Shown: positions 20,754 through 32,208 of the stretch, in pieces
How the letters are laid out: each line of letters opens with the position of its first letter
How positions within the stretch are numbered: the stretch's first letter is position 1
The notes under the pieces: generated by a model
Seen by the model: the letters and a program-made list of their open reading frames with translations, nothing else
Databases searched by the model: none
Told to the model about the DNA's origin: nothing
Assembly: GCA_001600695.1 (NCBI GenBank)
Contig: BCKQ01000008.1
Coordinates: 413,586 to 477,585 of the forward strand
Reading direction: 5' to 3'
Source: Ascoidea asiatica
Taxonomy: Eukaryota; Ascomycota; Saccharomycetes; Ascoideales; Ascoideaceae
Length of the DNA stretch: 64,000 nt
Position numbers and translations under genes: made by a program

Positions 20754-20851
20754 TGCTCTGGGGGAGGCTCGAACTCCCGGCCTTCAGCACACCCACAACG
20801 CTGGTAGCATTGTTATGAGGCTGACGCTCTAGCCAACTGAGCCACCAAAGC
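20754..20851 (-). tRNA. tRNA-Met (CAT), elongator type, with 24-nt intron
   Basis: On the minus strand a full cloverleaf forms: acceptor GCTTTGG with CCAGAGC, D arm GCTC/GAGC, anticodon stem TCAGC/GCTGA, T arm GGGAG/CTCCC with TTCGAGC, and discriminator A. The anticodon CAT is at 20817-20815. An intron of 24 nt (20813-20790) sits after position 37, the standard place. A-box and B-box match consensus, and a T-run follows the 3' end. The body resembles yeast elongator tRNA-Met rather than the initiator. Confidence 0.93.
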
Positions 20852-21147
20852 AGGGCTGGTGGTTTCTGGTTTGCAGAAGAATACAGGAGAGCTGCAGGGG
20901 AGCACATGAAGACTACTGTGCCACGTTTTCGAGGTCTGCACCGCCATACACGTTCCAAATAAAGTAATTTGGATAATGCCAGCGGTGGCGAACCAAAGCT
21001 GTGGCTTGACAGTAACAGCAGCAATGGCATTAAAGCACTAAAAGTAATAGGCTAAGAAATAGGCTGAATCTCGAGATATAAACAATAAAAACAACAACAA
21101 CAACAACAACAATAGGAATAGAAACAACAATATATTCAATAAAAGAA

Positions 21148-21222
21148 GAATATAATCAATAGGAATATAATCAATAGGAATATAATCAATAGGAATATAA
21201 TCAAAAGGAATATAATCAAAAG
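21148..21222. repeat. 15-bp minisatellite, five units
   Basis: Five head-to-tail copies of GAATATAATCAATAG (the last two end AAAAG) run into a GAA tract in the leader of the Zn2Cys6 gene that starts at 21300. Confidence 0.85.
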
Positions 21223-21299
21223 AAGAAGAAGAAGAAGAAGAAGAAGAAGATCATTGATTCATTACTGCCTAATCACTTCAAAAGACTCACATTCAAATA

Positions 21300-21365
21300 A
21301 TGTCAAATCTGAATAGTATTTTAAATTCAAGCTCTCCAGATACTTCTTTAATTACCAATAACAAC

Positions 21366-21410
<45 letters not shown>

Positions 21411-24122
21411 TCAGAAATAAATATACGTAAAAGACAAAGAATTTCAAGAGCTTGTGATTTTTGTAGAAAAAGAAAACAAAAATGTGATGGTAAAAATCCA
21501 TGTAAAAGATGTTTATCTGAAGAATTAGTTTGTTCTTATTTTCAACCAAATAATAGAGCAAATAGATTTAAAAATAAAATTACAAATATCAATAATAATA
21601 ATATTAATAATAATAACTTATCTGAATTATCTCAAGATTTAAATCAAATTAATTCTTTATCTAATTCTATTAATAATTCAATCAATCATTCAATCAATAA
21701 TCAAATAGAATCAAAAGATTTAATAAAATTTAAAAAAAATATTAAAGAATTAAATAATTCTCAAAATATTATACAACAAAATAATAACATTTTACAAAAT
21801 AACATTTTACAAAATAATAATTTACAAAATAATGATCAATTATTTAATAGAATTTCAATTATTGAAAATAAAATGTCAATTATTGAATATTCAATTCAAA
21901 AAATTAATAATAAATTATCTATTTTAATAGATTTATCAAATTCTAATATAATCTCAAATAATCTTGATAATAATAATCTTAAATCTAATAATTTTCAATC
22001 TAATATTAATATTGATATAAAAAGTAATATTGAAAATTTTAATTTACAAATTAAAAATAATCATTTCTCAATTCCAATTATAGATCATGGTCATTGTCCA
22101 TTTGGTTTTAAACATGTTTGTGGTAGTATATTATTACCATATTCTTTATTTAGTTCAAAAGGTTTAAATTTTATGTTAAATAAAATTAAAATTAATAATA
22201 TTTCATTATTAAATAATAATATTAATAATAAAATTTCAAATTTATTATTACCTTTATATAATTGTTATAAAAAAATGACAGATGAAATAAATTTTCAAAA
22301 TAAAAATTATAGTAATATAAATAATTTATTAAATTTTGAAAATATTATTCCATTTCCAAATAAATTATTAATTAATAAACTTTTTAATAATTCAATTTAT
22401 TTACCATTTCCAAAAATTTTAATTAATGATATAAAATTATTATTTGAAAATTATTTTAATAATTCAATTTCAAATTCAAATTCAAATTCAAATTCAATTT
22501 CAGATTCTGATTATTTATTAATGAATATTATTATAGTTTTAATTTCATTATTATTAAAAGATTTTTATAAATATAATAATTTTAAAAATAATTCAAAAGA
22601 TAATGAATTTTTATTAAATAATAAAATTAATTTTGAAAATTTAATTAATTTTGAAAAAAATTATATTAAAAATTCTTTATATTATTATAAAAAAATTATT
22701 TCAAATAATGAAATTAATTTAAATAAAATTCAAGGTATTTTTTTCTTAGGTATTTATAATTTATTAAAATTTAATCCAAATATTTTTTATTTTTTAATTA
22801 AAGTTTCTTTAAATTTATCAATAAAATTAAATTTAAATAATGAAAATTATTATTTAAATAATTCAAATTTAAATTTAAATTTAAATTTAAATTCAATTGA
22901 AATTAAAAAAAGTAAAATTATTTGGTTTTTAACTTATTATTTTGAAAGATTAAATTGTTTTGGAACTGGAATTTCACCAATAATTTTTAAAAATGAAAAT
23001 AATTTAAATTTAAATAATTTTGAATTTTTAAATGAATCAAATTCATTAATTTTTTTTAATTCAATTTTAAAAATTTCAAAAATTACAACTAAATTATTTT
23101 GTGAAAAATTAAGTTATGATAATTTTAATAATTTATCAAAAGAATATTCAAAAAATTCAATAAATGAAATTAAAAATGATTTAAATAATTGGGTTAATAA
23201 TTTATTAATAAATTATAATATAAATTTAAATAAAGATTATGATAATGATAATGATAATGATAATGAAGATATGAATGATTATAATGAAGATATGAATAAA
23301 ATTAAATTAATTTATATTCATTTTATTTATAATTTACATTTATTATATATTAATCAAATTGAAGTTTTATATGAATTAAAATTTAATAAATTTCCAAGAA
23401 ATGAATTAATTAATTTAAATTCTTATAAAATAATTTTAAATTGTTCAAGAAAATTAATTAAATTAATTTTAAAAATTCCAAAGAATATGATAATTTTTTT
23501 ATCAATATGTTTAAATTTTTATTTAATATCATTTACAACATTATTAATAAATATTATAGAATATCCATTTTATAAAGAAAGTTTAAAAGATTTAAAATTA
23601 ATAATTAAATTTTTTAATAAAATTATTAATAATTCAAAATGTAAATATCATTTAATGAATGTTAAATTTACTTTTAAAAGTTATATATTAATAATTTTTG
23701 AAATTTTAAAAAGTAATAATATTAATATTAATATTTATAATAATAATGAAAATGAAAATGAAAATGATAAAGATTTTAAATTAAATGAAATTATTATGAT
23801 TGATAAAAAATCAAATGATCATAGTAATGATAATAATAATAATAATGGTAATGAGAATGGTAATGAGAATGAGAATGAGAATGAAAAGTTAGAAGTAATG
23901 GGAATTAAAGAATCTATTAAAACTTCTAATTATAATAATGTTGATAAAGATAATATATTATCAGAAGAAGAAAATATAAATTCAATTTTAAATGAAATTT
24001 TTACAGATTATTCTAAACCAAAATTTGATTTAAATGAAGAATTAATATTACTTAATTCAATTGATGGTAGTATATTTAATTCAGATATTTTTGAATTTGA
24101 ATCATGTATAAGAAAAATATGA
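21300..24122 (+). CDS. Zn2Cys6 transcription factor (first)
   Basis: Encodes 940 residues from ATG. A poly-Asn tract (about residues 20-37) is followed by a canonical fungal binuclear zinc cluster at about 52-79: C-DF-C-RKRKQK-C-DGKNP-C-KR-C-LSEELV-C (CX2CX6CX5CX2CX6C), with basic residues after the second Cys. Downstream is a short coiled-coil-like stretch (FNRISIIENKMSIIEYSIQK), then HCPFGFKHVCGSILLPYSLF and a helical middle homology region typical of fungal-specific transcription factor domains. The C-terminal quarter is Asn/Glu-rich and acidic, a plausible activation region. It should act in the nucleus as a dimer on CGG half-sites. I cannot name an orthologue or target set. Confidence 0.85.
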
Positions 24123-24645
24123 ATATTGTATTTATATTTATCTTCATATCATCTTCATATCATCTTCATATCATCTTCATATCATCTTCAATTTAACTGA
24201 CTTCAGAGTGATTATAATGATTATTCCTATATTTGAATTCCCATCAAATGTCTCATCTCATCTCATCTCATCTCATCTTACAGAAAGAGAAAACAACTTC
24301 AAAACCAACTCCAAATTCAAAATCAGTTTCAAAATCATCAAAAGGCAAAAATGTGACCACGGAAGGATGTGTGCCGAGTTCCGTTTTTGTGATCCGCTGA
24401 ACGGGAACTTTTTGCCCGCTACCCGTGAAATCCGCGCCGGATATGTGAATCCGGCACTTCCGAGCCGTGGAAGTTCAATTTTCTACTTTCGTTCCGATTC
24501 AAACCAAAAGAAACATTTCAAAGCTTTAATAAAAGTATTTAAGAGGAATTGATTGTTTCATAAAGATTATTTAATATTCAAGTTAATTGATAACTTAGTC
24601 TTTATTATATTATAAGAACTTGCATTATAATAATAAAAAAAAATA
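24123..24645. promoter_or_regulatory. Promoter of EHT1-like gene
   Basis: The 3' end of the regulator carries 4.5 copies of an 11-bp repeat TCTTCATATCA (24141-24190) and a CTCAT pentamer run (about 24250-24280). A GC-richer island at about 24350-24500 contains repeated CCG words. The open frame over it has coding usage unlike the neighbours and is not called a gene. Confidence 0.55.
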
Positions 24646-26025
24646 ATGTTTTCTTGGGGTTTTAGAGGAACTGTATCTAGATTTAATTCTGAAGATACAA
24701 TAAAATTTCCATTAAAAGAAAAAGAAAATGAAAATGAAGAAGTTAATGATCAAATTGATGATGAAACTAATTTAATTCCATTTAGTAAACTTGTTGATCA
24801 AATAAATTCATTTAAAAATAATTCTAAATTTTATTTAAATCCATTTTTATTTAATGGTACTTTACAAACTTTATATTTAGGTACTCATGATTTTTCAAAA
24901 GATAATCAAATTTATTATGGTAGAAAAATTTTAATTTCTTTAGATAATAAAAGTATAACTTCTATTGATTATGTTTTATCAAATCCAAATTTATCAAATG
25001 ATGAATTTATAATTTTAGAAAAAAAAACTCATCCAAAAAATTGGCCAAGATTACATCCAAGAACAAGATTTTTAAATGATTTTGAAATTAAAGAATTTGA
25101 AAAATCTAATAATGATTTTAAACCAATTTTAATTATATGTCATGGTTTAGGTGGTGGATCTCATGAACCAATAATTAAAAAACATGTTGAAAATTATTTT
25201 AATTTAAATATTTTTTCTCAAATTATTATTTTACATTCAAGAGGTTGTGGTAGAACAAAAATTTCAACACCTGAATTATTTTGTGGTTTATCAACAGATG
25301 ATTTAAGAAAATTAATTTTAAATTTAAAAAAAAATTTTAAAAATAGACCAATTTTTATTATTGGTTTTAGTTTTGGTTCAGTAACTTTAATAAATTATTT
25401 AGGTAAATATATTGGTTTTAAAAAAAATGGAATTTCATTTGCAATTACTATTGGTAATCCATGGGATATGGTTGATTCAAGTTATCATATACAAAATAAT
25501 TTATCTGGTAAATATTTATTTTCACCTTTAATTACAAAATTTTTATTTAAATTAATTAAAAATAATTTTAATGAATTAAAAAAAATTAATAATAAAAATA
25601 TAATTAATGAAGAAAATTTAAAAATTATACCAAATTCAATAATTGAATTTGATGAATTATTTACTTGTAAATTTTTTAAATTTCAAACAGTTTTTGATTA
25701 TTATAGATTATCATCACCTGTAAATAGAATTAAAAAAATTAAAACTCCATTATTATCATTTAATTCAATTGATGATCCTGTTATTGGAATTAATTTACCA
25801 ATAAAAGAATTTAAAAAAAATCCATATTGTATTTTAATTAGTACAAATTTAGGTGGACATCTTGCATGGTTAAAAAATAATAATGAATCTTGGTTAGTTA
25901 ATGAAATTGGTAATTTATTTAAAAATATGATTAAAAATATTAATTTTTCAAAAAAATTAAATGATAATAATTATGAATATAAAAAATCTATTTTTGAACA
26001 AGAAGAAAATGAAAATGAAATTTAA
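24646..26025 (+). CDS. Alpha/beta hydrolase, EHT1/EEB1/YMR210W family
   Basis: Encodes 459 residues from ATG. It opens FSWGFRGTVSRF and has the family N-terminal block with LNPFLFNGTLQTLYLGTHDF. The hydrolase core starts with ILIICHGLGGGSHEP (oxyanion region), then LHSRGCGRTKISTPELFCG and the nucleophile elbow GFSFGS (Ser near residue 245). The Asp is in SIDDPVIG and the His in GGHLAWL. Relatives make or cleave medium-chain fatty acid ethyl esters from acyl-CoA and ethanol (Eht1, Eeb1) or act as monoacylglycerol lipase (Ymr210w). All triad residues are present, so it should be active. Which of the three it corresponds to is undecided. Confidence 0.85.
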   Translation: MFSWGFRGTVSRFNSEDTIKFPLKEKENENEEVNDQIDDETNLIPFSKLVDQINSFKNNSKFYLNPFLFNGTLQTLYLGTHDFSKDNQIYYGRKILISLDNKSITSIDYVLSNPNLSNDEFIILEKKTHPKNWPRLHPRTRFLNDFEIKEFEKSNNDFKPILIICHGLGGGSHEPIIKKHVENYFNLNIFSQIIILHSRGCGRTKISTPELFCGLSTDDLRKLILNLKKNFKNRPIFIIGFSFGSVTLINYLGKYIGFKKNGISFAITIGNPWDMVDSSYHIQNNLSGKYLFSPLITKFLFKLIKNNFNELKKINNKNIINEENLKIIPNSIIEFDELFTCKFFKFQTVFDYYRLSSPVNRIKKIKTPLLSFNSIDDPVIGINLPIKEFKKNPYCILISTNLGGHLAWLKNNNESWLVNEIGNLFKNMIKNINFSKKLNDNNYEYKKSIFEQEENENEI

Positions 26026-26608
26026 TTTTTTATATTATCTTACAAATTTTTTTAAATAACTTTTTTTTTTCTTTAATTCACTTAAAATTTTATATCTTTA
26101 ATTTCACCAATTATATATTTACTCTGATTTTGGAGTGATGATTGTAGTTCAAATGAAATATTTAATTAAAACTTCATTCCATTCATTAATTTTAAATAAA
26201 ATAGATAATAAATAAATATGAGGAGAGTAGAAAGTTCTATGTTTGAAAAATGATCTTTTTCTCAAAAATTTAGTATCTAAAGTTTTTTTATTAATATAAA
26301 GATTTGACATTGGATTCTGATTCAGAATTTTCTTCAAAAGGTCAAGATGAATTTGAATTCCAATAGAACTCCCCAAAGGTTCAATCGATTTTCCTAGGAT
26401 CACAAATATTTTATCTTAGATGTAGATATTCAAATTTGGAATAAATTAATTTCAAAATCAAGAGATCAATGATGAAAAGTATCTAATTGAATTGGAAGTG
26501 AGTAAAATAAAAAAATGTAACAAAATAAGTTTTATTATTATCATTACTTGAAAATGATATTTATATACATATATGATTAAATTAAATTGATGAAATTAAA
26601 ATTTTTTT
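26026..26608. other. Intergenic between convergent genes
   Basis: 583 bp between the ends of the EHT1-like and JAC1 genes. A minus-strand open frame at 26149-26403 begins with GTG, has no family resemblance I recognise, and is not called. No RNA gene or repeat seen. Confidence 0.5.
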
Positions 26609-27034
26609 TTAATGATTAATTATTAATTTATTACCAGGTTCCCAATTTTTTATAACATTTTTAATATTTGACCAATATTTTAAATAAATTGTTTCTTTAA
26701 TAGCTTTAATAAATAAATTTTTTAAAATTAAATTATTTTTTTCATTATAAATTTTTAAATAAATTTTATTTAAATTTAATTCTGAAATTTTAATTCTATT
26801 ATTATTTTGAATATTTAAATTATTAATTTCAGATTCTAAATTTGAATTTTCTAAATCTTCATAAATTTCATATATTTTTAATAAATCTTCAGTATTTAAA
26901 TCATTATTATTATTATCATTAATTAAATCTATATTATTTAATAATAAATAATGTTGTGATCTTGTTAATGGATTTTTTAAAGATTCATAAGCTTTATTTA
27001 ATAAAGAAGATTTATATTCAATATCCATTTCTTG

Positions 27035-27069
<35 letters not shown>

Positions 27070-27340
27070 TTAAATTTCTAAGTATATCAGGATGATATAA
27101 AGATTGTAATTTCATATATTCATTTCTTAAAGATTTTAAATTAATTATAAATTTATCATTTGGTAAACCACCATTTGGAAATGTTTTTGGAAATATTTTA
27201 AAAAAATTAATTTGTTTATTATTTTGAATATTATTAATTGAAAAAAATCTTTTAAGATGATTATATGGATTTGGATTTGGATTTGGATTTGAAATTGAAA
27301 TTGAAATTGATATAATTGAATATAATCTGATTTTAAACAT
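26609..27340 (-). CDS. JAC1: Mitochondrial J-protein Jac1 (HscB family)
   Basis: Encodes 243 residues from ATG. The N-terminus is basic, Ser/Asn/Pro-rich and lacks acidic residues over the first 35, as in a mitochondrial presequence. The J domain begins FFKIFPKTFPNGGLP and carries the HPD tripeptide needed to stimulate Hsp70 ATPase (LQSLYHPD, about residue 85). The HscB-type continuation LLNKAYESLKNPLTRSQHYL is diagnostic. The C-terminal helical domain, which in Jac1 binds the scaffold Isu1, follows. Jac1 works with Ssq1 to release Fe-S clusters from Isu1 in the matrix. An Asn run and an Asn/Asp run lengthen loops compared with S. cerevisiae Jac1 (184 aa). Confidence 0.93.
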
Positions 27341-28046
27341 GTTTAATGATTATTCATATGAATTGAACCTAAATGAATGTTATTGAATGAATTATTTCTC
27401 GCATTTTCCTGTATTAATTTCATCTCACCTTCTTTTAAATCATTTCTTTGACCTTTTTTTTTTTATTTTTTTGTTATTTTTTTTTATTTTCTTAAAATTT
27501 ACCCTCACCGCCACACCACACGCCACAACAAGTGACTGCGCCTGTTTCACCAACCTCACGTCCCGGTTAGTCCATGGCTGTGCAATGTGGCTGTGCTTCT
27601 CCTATTTGAAGAAAACAAAAAAGAGAAAAGCAAAAGAAAGAGACAAAGAAGATAAAAAGAAGATAAAAAGAAGATATGAGATATAAAGATGTAAGATATA
27701 AAGAAGATAGATGAATTAAATGAATTAGATCATATAAGATAGACAGATAGACAGATAGACAGATAGACAGATAGACAGATAGATAGTTCATCTTTAGCAG
27801 CTACTGATTATAATATATCAGACAAGTGGCTTCTTTTTCCATTTATCTGACAGCAGAGTATTATAATAGATAATAGATAACAGATAATAGATAATATAAA
27901 ATATTAAAGGTTATAAACTATTGGTTTATAAAGATTACTGTGTCAAGACTCTTGATTTAATCTTGGTAAAAGTTGTATAAAATTAATTGATATTTTCTGG
28001 ATTTAGCAAAAGAACCAAAATTTAGGTCTAAGATTTAATCATCATC
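27341..28046. promoter_or_regulatory. Divergent JAC1 / Zn2Cys6 promoter
   Basis: 706 bp. A GC-richer island at about 27500-27600 contains CACCGCCACACC and CACGCC words. A microsatellite of AGAT/AGAC octamers spans about 27737-27786, followed by ATAGATAA-type repeats. No gene seen. Confidence 0.55.
27737..27786. repeat. Octamer microsatellite (AGATAGAC)n
   Basis: About six head-to-tail copies of AGATAGAC upstream of the second Zn2Cys6 gene. Simple repeat with no evident function. Confidence 0.85.
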
Positions 28047-28098
28047 ATGAATATTTCTCAAGATAATAGTAGTAATGGTAATACTATTACTATTCCAA

Positions 28099-28133
<35 letters not shown>

Positions 28134-31001
28134 TTAAAAAATTCAATAAGCTCAAATTCAAGCTCAAATTCAAGTTCAAATTCAAGTTCAAGTTCAAGTT
28201 CAAATTCAAATTCAATTAAAAAACAATCAGTTTCAATTTCAATACCAAATTCCAATTCCAATTCAAAATCAAAATCAAAATCAAAATCAAAATTAAAATC
28301 AAAATTAAATACTCAATCAAAATCAAAAAATAAAAGAAAACCTTGTGATGCATGTTCTGTAAGAAGAATAAAATGTATTATAGAAATTAATAATAATAAT
28401 ATTTGTAATCAATGTTTAAAACATAATATACCTTGTACAAATAAAAGACAAAGAAAACAAACTAATAGAAGATTAAATGATAAAACTAGACAAAAAATTG
28501 TAAATAAACAATTTAATAATAAACCTTTAATTCAATCAAATTTTAATATTAATAATAATAATAATAATAATTCTAATAATTCTAATAGTATTAATAATAG
28601 TGATAATGATTTAAATAATAGTGATAATAATAATAATAATAATAATTTACCAATTTCAACTGTTAAAAAAAATTTAATTCCATTAGAAAAATTCTTACCA
28701 CATTTAATAACTTATAAAAATGATTTATATACTTCATGGCCAATATTATCAATTGATGATGAAATTTTACCAATTTTAAAAAATGATATAATTTTAAATA
28801 AACCTTCAAATTTATATATAATGATTTGTTCATTATCTGCAATAATTTCAAAAAAATTAGATTCTGAATTTAATAAATATATTTCAAATAATAATAAAAA
28901 AAAAATTCCAAATTTAAATCAATCTTTAAATTTTTATCTTAATGAAGTTTTAATTCATCAATCAAATTTAAATTCTTCAATTGATAATAATTATGATTTA
29001 TATTCTTTATTAACTTCTTATTTTCTTTATATTTATTATTATTATAATGATATTGAAAATACTAAATTTAAAGGTATTTGTTATTTAAGAAAAGCAATCA
29101 CCATTTCTCAATTTTTAAAATTAGATTCTCCTTCAAATTATATAAATATTTCTTTAAAAAAAAAACATCAATTAAGTAAAATTTATTATTTATTATTTAT
29201 TTCTGAAAGATATAGATCAATTGATGATTCAATTCCACCAGTTTTAGAAGCTTCAATACCTTTACCACAAATTACTTTAGAAAAATTTCCTTCAAAAGTT
29301 TATGGTTTTTTTAAATCAATTGAAATTTTATCAAAACCAGATAAAATTTTTTTTGATTCTTGGAAAAATTTATCAAATAATTTACCAATTTCTTTAACTT
29401 TAAATAATTCAATTAATATTAAAAATTGGGTTTCAAATTTACAATTTCAATTATCAAAAAATTTTTATAATATTTCAACTCCAAATTTTGAAAAATTAGA
29501 TATAATTATAACTCAAAATTGGTTAAAAGCTTTAATTTGGCAAATTTCTTCAAAAGTTCCAAATTTATTATTAAATCCATTTATTTTAAATATAGATTCT
29601 AATTTAAATACAAATTCTAATATTAACTCAGATTTTTTAAAATTAGATTATCCTTTTAAAATTATGAAATCTTTAATTATTGAAATTCAATATATTCAAT
29701 ATGAATGTTTTAGATTATTTGGTAAAAGATTTGTATTATGTTTAATGCAAATTATTAATACTTTTGTTGATGCTTATTTTAATTTATCTTCATTTTTAAA
29801 AAAAATTATGGATAATAATTATTCAAAATTTATAAAAATTATTAATATTTTAATAAATTATTATCAATATTTATTAACTGGTATAAATTTAGTTAGAAAA
29901 TTAATTGATTATAAAACAATTGGTGCAAATGTTTTAAATACATGGTTATCAATTCAGAAAAGAGAAAAATTAATGGAAAAAGAATTATCATCTTTTAAAT
30001 TAAATGAGGATTTAACAAAAATTAATAATAATTACGATATTAATAATATTAATAATATTAGTAATATTGATAATGTTGATAATATTGATAATATTGATAA
30101 TATTGATAATTCTAAAATTTTATGTGATGATTTTAAACTTTTTTCAAAAGAAAATGAAGATTTTATTGAACAAATTGATCTTAATGTTGATAATGATTTT
30201 AGAAATAGAACTGTTGATGATTCATTTACTTCTGATATTAAGAATATTGTTTTAAGTGTTTTTGGAGAAAATTATAGTCCAGGAAAATCATTTTCTAATA
30301 TATCTACAGATACTACTCCTAATCTGACTGTTAATGATCAATGTATCAATAATGATAATTTTAATAATAATAATATTATTAATAATACTTTAGATAGTAT
30401 CAATAATGATTTGACTAATAATAATATTATTGATTCTTATAATAATATTAACATTGAGGAGAATATAAATGGTTTAGATTTAAATTTCATTGGTGCTGAT
30501 AACATTTTTCCTGACATTACTAATATCACTTCAAATGATAACAATATTAATAACAATAACATTAATTTCAATAATAATATAAATTTTAATAATAATATCA
30601 ATTTCAATAATAATATTAGTTATAATAATAATATTACTAATTACAATAATAATTTAAATACACTTAATTATTCAAATATAAACTTTCAAAATAATGATTC
30701 AAATAATAATGTAAATGATACATTTTCTAATAATATTCCTAATGTGATTATAAGTCGAAATAATTTAAATGATAATTCAACAAGTAATTTATTACCAATA
30801 GATAATTTTTCATTATTAAATAATGAAGAATCTTATAATTCAAATAATGATAATTCATCACTTCCATTTACTAATGATTTTCTTTCAATAATATCAAGTA
30901 ATGTTAATTCTAGTAGTGGAGTTTCAGATATGCAGTCTTGGAGTGGTGGTGAATATAGTGCGACTGATTATGAATCATTTTCAGAACAAGATATCAATTG
31001 A
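28047..31001 (+). CDS. Zn2Cys6 transcription factor (second)
   Basis: Encodes 984 residues from ATG. After Asn, Ser and Ser-Lys repeats, a zinc cluster lies at about residues 100-128: KRKPCDACSVRRIKC, then C-NQ-C-LKHNIP-C, i.e. CX2CX6C-X9-CX2CX6C. The third spacer is longer than usual because of an inserted Asn run. Next come TNKRQRKQTNRRL (basic linker) and a fungal transcription-factor middle domain with YFLYIYYYYNDIENTKFKG and LRKAITISQFLKLDSP, the pattern seen in sugar-gene activators of the Mal63/Suc1 type. The last 350 residues are Asn-rich with repeated INFNNN units and an acidic end. Control of sugar or carbon genes is a guess from the family resemblance. Confidence 0.8.
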
Positions 31002-31419
31002 CATTGACATTGACATTGATATTGATATTGATATTGATTAACCTTTTCTTTTTACTTATTTTTATTGATTTTTAATGATTATTTCTTATTTTCTTTTATT
31101 AAATTCCTTTTTTATAATTATTCTTTCTGTTCATTTAATTCATTTTTATTTCTTTTGTTTATCTTGTGATTATTTTTTGGTTTTGCGTTTTTAATTTTTT
31201 TCAATTTCTTCTTGATTGTTTTATGTTTTTGATAATTTTTATTATTAGATAATTTCTTACTATTATTACTATTATTATTACTATTATTATTATTATTATT
31301 ATTATTATATGCCCTATTTAGATATGAATATTTACCCAGTTACCTATAAATATATATATATATATATATAAACTGATTGTTTCTTTCCCCCTTGTAAGCT
31401 TTCGAATATCAGTAACTTA
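31002..31419. other. Intergenic between convergent genes
   Basis: 418 bp. A run of CATTGA/TATTGA hexamers follows the stop codon directly (to about 31040). It continues with T-rich sequence, an ATT/ACT triplet repeat (about 31255-31310) and an AT dinucleotide run (about 31349-31370). No gene seen. Confidence 0.55.
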
Positions 31420-32208
31420 TTATTTGAAATAATCATTAATTTTAACATCATCACCATTAACTAAAGGAATAATTTTCTTCTTGAAATCTTTGATATTATT
31501 TTTATTAACGTTATTAATATAACTTACAATAAATTCTGCAACATCATCTCTATAAATTGAGATTTTTTGATTTCCAAGTTTTTGATTTTCATTATTTTTA
31601 AAACTATTTAAAACATCATTAACTTTATTTGGATTTAAAATTAATCCTAAACCCTTTTCACCATCAATTAACATTCCAGGTTGTACAATTAAATAATTTT
31701 TTAAATTTGAATTAATTAAAATTAAATCAGAAGTTCTTTTTGCAATATAATAATTTCTTAAACTTGTATTCCACCAAAAGTTTCTATTCATTGATTCAAT
31801 TGCACTAACAAGTATAAAATTATCAACTTTAAGATTTTCAGAAACTTCAATTAATTTAATTACAGAATCTAAATCAACAGTGAAAATATTTTCAATACTT
31901 TTACCACCAGCACCTGCAGAAAATATTATATTTGTTTCAATAGTCTCATTATTATTTGAATTATCAATTGAAATGATTTCTTTAATTGTTGATTCATATT
32001 TCTCAATTGAATTTTCAATTAAATCAAATTTTTTATAATTTAAATTATTATAAATATTAATTGAATTAAAATCTTTTGGAATTTGATTTAAATCTCTAAT
32101 AAAACCCCAAACTTGATAATTTTTAAAATTTGAAAATTTATTCATTAATTTTTTACCAATATTACCATTGGCACCAATTATAATGATTTTTTTTGTTATT
32201 TTATTCAT
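31420..32208 (-). CDS. NAD(P)-binding Rossmann protein, YMR090W-like
   Basis: Encodes 262 residues from ATG. The dinucleotide motif IIIGANGNIGKKLM (GxxGxxG) is at the N-terminus. Middle blocks IIFSAGAGGKSIENIFTVDL, FILVSAIESMNRNFWW, LRNYYIAKRTSDLIL and LIVQPGMLIDGEKG line up with S. cerevisiae YMR090W, an atypical short-chain dehydrogenase-like protein of unknown substrate. The catalytic YxxxK appears as YIAKR. It is expected to be cytosolic: no signal peptide or membrane segment. Slightly longer than YMR090W (227 aa). The orthology call rests on the SAGAGGK...IFTVDL block, which is distinctive. Confidence 0.85.
   Translation of the reverse strand: MNKITKKIIIIGANGNIGKKLMNKFSNFKNYQVWGFIRDLNQIPKDFNSINIYNNLNYKKFDLIENSIEKYESTIKEIISIDNSNNNETIETNIIFSAGAGGKSIENIFTVDLDSVIKLIEVSENLKVDNFILVSAIESMNRNFWWNTSLRNYYIAKRTSDLILINSNLKNYLIVQPGMLIDGEKGLGLILNPNKVNDVLNSFKNNENQKLGNQKISIYRDDVAEFIVSYINNVNKNNIKDFKKKIIPLVNGDDVKINDYFK

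Larger units (their letters stand above)
20320..21299. other. Intergenic with tRNA-Met and GC-richer island
   Basis: 980 bp between STR3 and the first Zn2Cys6 gene. It has an AGAATATAAAA-type repeat (about 20670-20740) beside the tRNA terminator, the tRNA itself, then a GC-richer stretch (about 20850-21010) containing CGCCAT (20942-20947). The leader of the next gene holds a 15-bp minisatellite and a GAA run. The open frame across the tRNA is not a gene. Confidence 0.6.

Noticed and set aside
20644-21030. Minus-strand open frame of 128 codons
   Set aside because: It runs through the tRNA-Met gene and an AGAATATAAAA repeat. Its protein is a by-product.
24208-24552. Plus-strand 114-codon frame upstream of the EHT1-like gene
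   Set aside because: Covers a CTCAT repeat and a promoter island, with no recognisable domain.
26149-26403. Minus-strand 84-codon frame between EHT1-like and JAC1 genes
   Set aside because: Starts with GTG and has no recognisable motif. Could be a relic but nothing supports it.
26462-26560. Possible C/D snoRNA (AATGATGA box)
   Set aside because: No D box (CTGA) at suitable distance and no terminal stem.
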